64,000 nucleotides of DNA. It comes from Gossypium raimondii (taxonomy: Eukaryota > Streptophyta > Magnoliopsida > Malvales > Malvaceae). Position numbers and translations under genes: made by a program. Of this stretch, positions 58,391-64,000 are shown piece by piece. The first letter of the stretch is position 1. Every line of letters starts with the position of its first letter. The notes beneath the pieces are model-generated. The model had not been told where the DNA came from. It was given only the letters and a program-made list of their open reading frames with translations, and made no database searches. The stretch covers positions 53,711,924 through 53,775,923 of the forward strand of contig NC_068570.1 in NCBI RefSeq assembly GCF_025698545.1. Reading direction: 5' to 3'.

Positions 58391-61055
58391 TGTTGACACC
58401 ATTTTTTTGATGAAAACGAGGTCCACTTGGATTTTGAAAATGAAAACAAAAACGGGAGTCGCCACCAATCCTTTTTGATGAGGTGTGATCGGGTCACCTC
58501 GAAAAGTGATTGTTTTTAATAAACGATTTAATTTTTATTAAAACAACGATTTTGGTCTGCGAAATTCAGAAAAATGGGTTCGGGAGTCGGTTACGCACGA
58601 GGAAGGATTAGCACACTCGAAACGCCCAAAATTGGTACCTAGTTGATTACTTAATGTCTTGCTGTCGAAAATTGAGAACTCGAAAAGAATTTAAAAATAC
58701 GATCCCTCTTTATATTGCGTTATTTTAAAATTACTCGAATAAATCAAAATGAAAAATGCCTTCTTATAAGATGCCACATCCAGTAAGTTAGGACACAACA
58801 CCTTGTATTTTCTAGAGTAAGCTTGCATTTTCATTTTTTATTGAGACCTCATTTATTTTTAATTTCAAAGGGATATTCAGTTACTTAGAATCAACGAAGA
58901 AAATCGAAACCCAGTAAGTTAGGGCACGATTTCTCGAATTTTCTAAATATAGAATATTGCCTTTATTCTTGAAATTTTATGTTTTGGAAATTTAAAAGGA
59001 TATTTTGCTATTTAGGTTTAACGAGAAAATCGAGGCCCAGTAAGTTAGGGTACAATTTCTCGAATTTCTAAACGTAAAACATTGCCTTGTTTAAAAAAAT
59101 TTCTTTTTGATGTATGATGTTAATATGCATAGCAAAACAATAATGAATATGATGGCATAAAAACAACACGAGTAATAGCAACGAAAATAAGATTATTAAA
59201 TATAAATAATAGTGAAAATGAAGATAAATAAATAAATAACGAATAGATGTAAAAAACGTATATACATGAATGTACACAAAATTATGAAAATATGAAAATC
59301 TATGTACATATCGTATTGTGAGATTATTAAATATAAAAATATATGTAAATATGTATACATGTATAGGTATATGAATTAAAATATGTAAATAGATAAGTAC
59401 ATATATATGCATGTAGAAAATATGAAATATAAAAATATATTTAAAATAAATAAAGAATATGTACGTATGTATATACAAATTATAAGATATAGTAAGAAAT
59501 GTATATGAATATATATACATACATATATATTAGAGAAAACGTGTACGTGTATATATTTATGAAAATAAAATATGTATATAGATATATAGGTATGTACATA
59601 AGTTGTAAAATATATAAAATGTATATAAGTATATATATGTACCGAAATTTAAATAAATATAAATAAATAGATAACAATAATAATAATAATAATGTAATAT
59701 AATAGTAATAATATTATTAAAATAACTAATTTAATGATAAATTAACTAAAATAACAAATAAGGGATTAAATTCAAAACTAAACTAAAATTTGGGGGTGAA
59801 TCGCAAAAAAATAAAATGATTTGGGGCTGAAATACGAGATATTTAAAGGCTGGAGGGACTGAAGTGAGGCACGCACAAAGTACGGAGGACTGATCGGGAA
59901 ATATGCCCAAGTCTGGTTACCGCATTTATGCATGAGACTAAATTGGAGCAGACGAAAAATTATGCGGCCAAAATTAAAAGAATTGAAAGGCTGCATGGAA
60001 CGTGTCGCAGAATTAGAGGGACCAAAAGCGCAAATAAACCATTAAGGCAAAGTGCGCAGGTCTCCCCTTTAAATGACGCCGTTTTCATCACTATAAAAGC
60101 AAAAATTTTCACTCCCTCTGTCGTTTCACTCTCTTGCAAAGAAAATTGAAAAAATAAAAGAGAGGCTTCCCTTTTCATCGGGTTCCAGCCCGTTGCCGTC
60201 GTCCCTCCCACGCTTGGGTGGCGGAGCCATCTGGCGCCTCCCACCAGAGCTTTGGAGCGCGTTCAGAGACCAGGGCTTCGAAACGGGGAAACGAGGGGAA
60301 AACGGAAAGCCTCTGCCCCTTCCTAAACTCGCGTCCGACGACGGCGAAGCGCCGACGATGACGGCGAAGGGCCGATTCAGGTGAGTCTTTCTTCCCCTTT
60401 TCCCTTTTTTTCTTTTTATTAAAAAAATAAATAAACTCTAAATAAATGGTGACCTTTCGGCCTCAATGCCCCTTCAATCACGGTCCAAGCGAAACCTTAA
60501 AGGCTTCCGTGACCCCGACGAATGGAGAAGATCTCCGACGGTGGTCTATGGCCGATCCTCAGGTACGTTTCAAAACCTCTTTTCTATATTTATTTTGGTT
60601 ATTATTCTTATCTATAACAGTGTAAAAAAAGCATAATAAAATCTAAAAGAAGCAGATGCGCGAAGTAAAAATAATCAACCTTGATACTTTGATTGATTTC
60701 GTTCTCTGTTTGTATTCCCCTGTTGTGTGTAAAGATTACATTTTTTTTCAGGCTTTATAGCCGATTACAAAGGTTCTCTCTTTTCTTTACGTGTTTCATC
60801 CTCTTTTGCTTTGTTTTTGGGGTTAGGCAAGGTCAACTGAGGTGACCTTGCCATTTCGATGCAAAGGGAGGCGGACCTCAAACAAGCACCTCGGGTGGTC
60901 GAAAAAGGGGGAACGGCGAGAGGAGGAACCCTAGGGTTCCCTGGTGCTTGCTTGATTTTTGGGCTCCAATGGGCCTTCTAGGTTTTTTTTTAGAATTTGG
61001 GCCGTTTTAGGCCTATTGTAAATGGGTTATTTAATTTTGGGCCCGGGCTCCTACA
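58391..61055 (-). repeat. 3' LTR of the second minus-strand element
   Basis: On the minus strand TGTAGGAGCCCGGGCCC ... GGTGTCAACA, 2665 bp. It includes a very AT-rich ATATGTA-type low-complexity stretch (59100-59720) and the shared terminal block with GGTGGCGACTCCCG (58445-58640). Confidence 0.83.
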
Positions 61056-61072
61056 GCTGCCCCTCTTTGTTC
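61056..61072 (-). promoter_or_regulatory. Polypurine tract
   Basis: On the minus strand GAACAAAGAGGGGCAGC next to the LTR, one base different from the other elements. Confidence 0.72.
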
Positions 61073-61279
61073 ATTGTCGTGTAACGAGAACAGAGCAAAG
61101 ACTTCAAAAGGTCCAATTTTGCCTGGTCACGCCGAGTCTTAACTTCTTCTGGTGCTTCTCTTTTTCGAATAACTTTATTCCAGTCCACTGTGCCTTGTTG
61201 CTTCGATCTTCTTCGCAAGGACTTCAAGGGATGAAGCTTGTGATTTTAATCCACTCTTTTGCAACTTCAAGGAGATAGG

Positions 61280-61805
61280 ATTGGTTCTGTCTGCTCCACT
61301 ACTACTTAGGGAGATAAGACTTGATGCGATTTGCTCCGCTGTAAACTCAGGGAGATAAGATCTCTGGCTTCAATCTGCTCCACTGTAACCTCAGGGAGAT
61401 AAGATCTTAAATTCTTCGGTCTACTCCACCGTAACCTCAGGGAGATAAGACATTATGCGATCTACTCTACTGTAACTTCAGAGAGATAAGATCATTTATT
61501 TTAATCCGCTCCACTGTAACCTCAGGGAGATAGGATTACTATCTTCAATCTGCTACGCTGTAATCTCAGGGAGATAAGATCTCTAATTCTTCGGTCTACT
61601 CCACTGTAACCTCAGGGAGATAAGACCTGATGCGATCTACTCTGCTGTAACTTCAGAGAGATAAGATCCTTTATTTTAATCCGCTCCACTGTAACTTCAG
61701 GGAGATAAGATAGTGTCTTCGATCTGCTCCGCTGTAATCTCAGGGAGATAAGATCTCTGGCTTCAATCTGCTCCACTGTAACCTCAGTGAGATAAGATCT
61801 AAAAT
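61280..61805 (-). repeat. 12-unit tandem array with a four-unit higher-order period
   Basis: Units of about 44 bp reading on the plus strand TCTGCTCCACTGTAACCTCAGGGAGATAAGATC plus a variable end. The variable ends cycle ATTCTTCGG, ATGCGA, TTTATTTTAA, TCTTCAA, giving a period of about 174 bp. Nearly every unit contains GATAAG or GATAGG. Confidence 0.85.
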
Positions 61806-62869
61806 ATTCACTGATCCGTTATCTGGGAACATGACCTGTATAATGAACGTAATTATGCCTAATGATTAGGATGGCATGATCAAAATGAATCAAATGCTCC
61901 TGACTAGACATGTGTGAATGGTGTTTGCATGAATGCAAATTTATTTTTTATTTTTTTTGAGAATGATCCCGCTCAGGTTGTCATTACTCAAAGCTTATTA
62001 AGGCTTTGTGACTGACGTGTCACAGCGCCTTTTTGCTTGACTGGCTTTTTTGAAGAAACATTTAGCCAAGTTGCCCCCCACTGTAAACCTCAAAGTTTAA
62101 TCCATTAGGGCGCCCAATTTGTGCCATCATTCTCCCAACTATTCTCAAGGTGTCGTACTCATGTGCAAATGAAGGCTCTCTTCTCCAAGGTAACCTCTTC
62201 CTATTGCCTGATGGTCAATGCTTGCTTGTTCGTGTAAGCTTTGTCACCAACATAGCGTTTTGTCAATCAACGCATTTGACAACGAAAATCCAAAGAGAAA
62301 GTCTAAATTTAGACTATTTCTTCCCAAATTTCCAACCTTTAAATTTAGTGTTCTAAACAATTGTCCTGTTTCGGGTTCCTATATTATTTAGAAACTTTTC
62401 AGAGTAATATGCAAAACTTCTTTTGTGAAAGTTTTATTAGTCCATTAATCATTATCATAATAATGGACAAGAATAAAGTTGGTTCTGATCATAACTCAAA
62501 AGAAATAAAACATCGAAGATAGTGGAAGAAGGATAACAAGGAAGTGGATCGAGAATGTGTATCTTAGCAAAAAGAAGAAAAAAATGTATTTTCAAGAATA
62601 CACATATAAATAGAATAAGAACTAGGTGCCCCAGTTATCGCAACTTGAATTTCTCTGTACAAACTTTCTGAAGACCATTCTGAGTTTGACATGTGTTTAG
62701 GAGATCTGTAATACTCTGTCAATGCTCCAAGACGCCGCATATCCTTTCTTGTTGGTTCAGGTAAAGCAAAATCATCATATGCCCCTGATCAAAATTTGAT
62801 CCGCTCAAATCACCTCATGCCTCAATCCAATCAATATTTGAGCTGCCCTTTCCAGGTTTTCGACTCAAG

Positions 62870-62970
62870 CCCCCTTTGGTCTCAAGGTGCCTCTTGCGGG
62901 TTTTCACCCTGGCCTCTCCAAAGTTTTTTTTTTGGGAAGCAAAGCGCCCTTTGCGGGTTTTCACTTTGGT
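62870..62970 (-). other. Stem-loop(s) after pol of the second minus-strand element
   Basis: 62940-62968 pairs CAAAG with CTTTG around a core CGCCCTTTGCGGGTTTTCA (the complement of TGAAAACCCGCAAAGGGCG). A second copy of the core at about 62887-62908 has a weaker stem. Same position and core as in the other two elements, different stems. Confidence 0.6.
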
Positions 62971-63019
62971 TCTCTTTTCTTTCAAGTGAAGTATTTCTTG
63001 ACGGAGTCTGGGTTTACAG

Positions 63020-64000
63020 GGTTTGGCAAACTTTTGCCATCCATCTCACATAGGATCAAAGCCCCTCCGGAAAAGGCTTTCTTTACAACATAGGGACCTT
63101 CCCAATTTGGCATCCATTTTCCTTTTGAATCTTTTTACATGGGGAGAATCTTTTTTAGCACCAAGTCTCCTTCACGAAACTCTCTGGGGCGGACCTTTTT
63201 ATTATAGGCTCGCATCATTCGTTTCTGGTACATTTGCCCATGACGAATAGCTCTTAGCCTCTTTTCTTCTATTAGGTTCAACTGATCGTATCGAGATTGG
63301 ACCCAATCGGCCTCGTCCAACTGTAGTTCAGATTGCACCCGTAGAGAGGAGATTTCAATTTCAATGGGTAATACCGCCTCCATTCCATATACCAGAGAAA
63401 AAGGTGTTGCTCCGGTAGAAGTTCTAACAGATGTTCGATAGGCAAGGAGAGCAAATGATAACTTCTCATGCCAATCCTTATAAGTTTCAGTCATTTTCCC
63501 CACGATCCTTTTGATGTTCTTATTGGCCGCCTCTACTGCGCCATTCATTTTTGGACGATACGGTGATGAGTTATGATGTTTGATTTTAAATTGGATGCAA
63601 ACCTCAGCTATTGTGCTATTATTCAAATTCAACGCATTGTCGGATATAATTTTCTCAGGCATTCCATATCGACAAATAATCTCCTTCTTCAAGAATTTAC
63701 TGACTGCTGACTTCGTGACATTTACGTATGAAGCAACCTTTACCCACTTGGTAAAGTAATCAATGACCACGAAGATGAAGCGATGCCCATTAGAAGCCTT
63801 TGGTGATATTGGCCCAATAACATCCATACCCCACATGGAAAACGGCCAAGGAGAGGTCATGACGTGAAGAGGTGAAGGAGGCGCATGTATTTTGTCTCCG
63901 TAAATTTGGCATTTGTGGCATTTCTTGGCGTAATCTATGCAATCTCCTTCCAGGGTGGGCCAATAGTACCCAAATCTCATGATTTGTCTGGCCATCGTAA
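63020..64000 (-). pseudogene. Integrase C-terminal part of pol, continues outside the window
   Basis: Zinc-motif end CHKCQIYGD, then GMDVIGPISPKASNGHRF, ISDNALNLNN and NGAVEAANKNIKR give the DDE catalytic core, followed by the capping region FSLVYGMEAVLPIEIEI and the basic tail. The 63135-63995 stretch is open. Related to, but clearly distinct from, the integrases at 28300-29426 and 56386-57500. Confidence 0.85.

Larger units (their letters stand above)
58391..64000 (-). mobile_element. Second minus-strand Tat-like Gypsy element, truncated by the window edge
   Basis: Inserted in the RT/RNase H part of the element at 52389-58390. In view are the 3' LTR (58391-61055), polypurine tract, a tandem array, a stem-loop, and the integrase end of pol. 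ACATG directly before the LTR (58386-58390) should recur at its other end if it is the TSD. The protein is clearly diverged from the other two elements, so it is a different family of the same lineage. The visible pol part has one or two breaks at most. Confidence 0.83.

Noticed and set aside
59068-59677. Tyr/Ile/Phe-rich minus-strand frames
   Set aside because: ATATGTA-type low-complexity sequence within an LTR.
60085-60110. Plus-strand TATA box (CACTATAAAAGC) as an LTR promoter
   Set aside because: The element is on the minus strand by integrase, PPT and terminal block, so this would be antisense; no supporting start signals.

Overview
The window is nuclear DNA from a flowering plant. It has an intron-bearing TRICHOME BIREFRINGENCE-LIKE pair, an ABA-receptor gene, a plant tRNA-Gly, plant L1-type LINEs and very large Tat/Ogre-type Gypsy retrotransposons. 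The general look (AT-rich spacers, Tat elements with long LTRs, many small inverted-repeat elements) fits a eudicot, and I suspect cotton or another Malvaceae. That species guess is inference, not proof.

Layout. 1-431: 3' part of a PYR/PYL/RCAR ABA receptor gene. 432-3080: AT-rich spacer. 3081-11765: transposon block with a decayed LINE piece, a long-terminal-inverted-repeat DNA element (3821-10489, 12-bp target duplication) holding a full-length LINE, and a second inverted-repeat element right beside it. 12185-14112: an apparently intact six-exon TBL33-like xylan O-acetyltransferase gene (minus strand). 15200-36619: SINE-like and LINE scraps, then a solo LTR (TSD GTGTA) split by an 18-kb Tat/Ogre-like Gypsy element (TSD AGGCC). 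38900-42693: a second TBL33-like gene on the same strand, with a triplicated 66-bp symmetric exon and two frame disruptions. 45954-46024: tRNA-Gly(GCC). 47775-51524: a PR-1 fragment abutting a lectin-receptor-kinase pseudogene that is split by another solo LTR (TSD CTCGG). 52389-64000: two minus-strand Tat-like Gypsy elements, the second inserted in the first and running off the window.

How it fits together. The two TBL genes look like a local duplication pushed about 25 kb apart by nested retroelements. Their protein acts in the Golgi in xylan acetylation. The PYL gene is unrelated (ABA sensing). Working host genes in view are the PYL (partial), TBL copy 1, the tRNA and possibly TBL copy 2. 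Most of the rest is mobile DNA.

Best candidates for something little described, all in the non-coding parts of the Gypsy elements: (1) a pair of stem-loops just after pol with a constant core and changing but still pairing stems; (2) a hairpin near the 3' end of every LTR that keeps pairing despite base changes; (3) arrays of 13-22 units in which each unit can form two hairpins; (4) a four-unit higher-order repeat array carrying a GATAAG motif. Among host genes, the in-frame microexon triplication in TBL copy 2 stands out.
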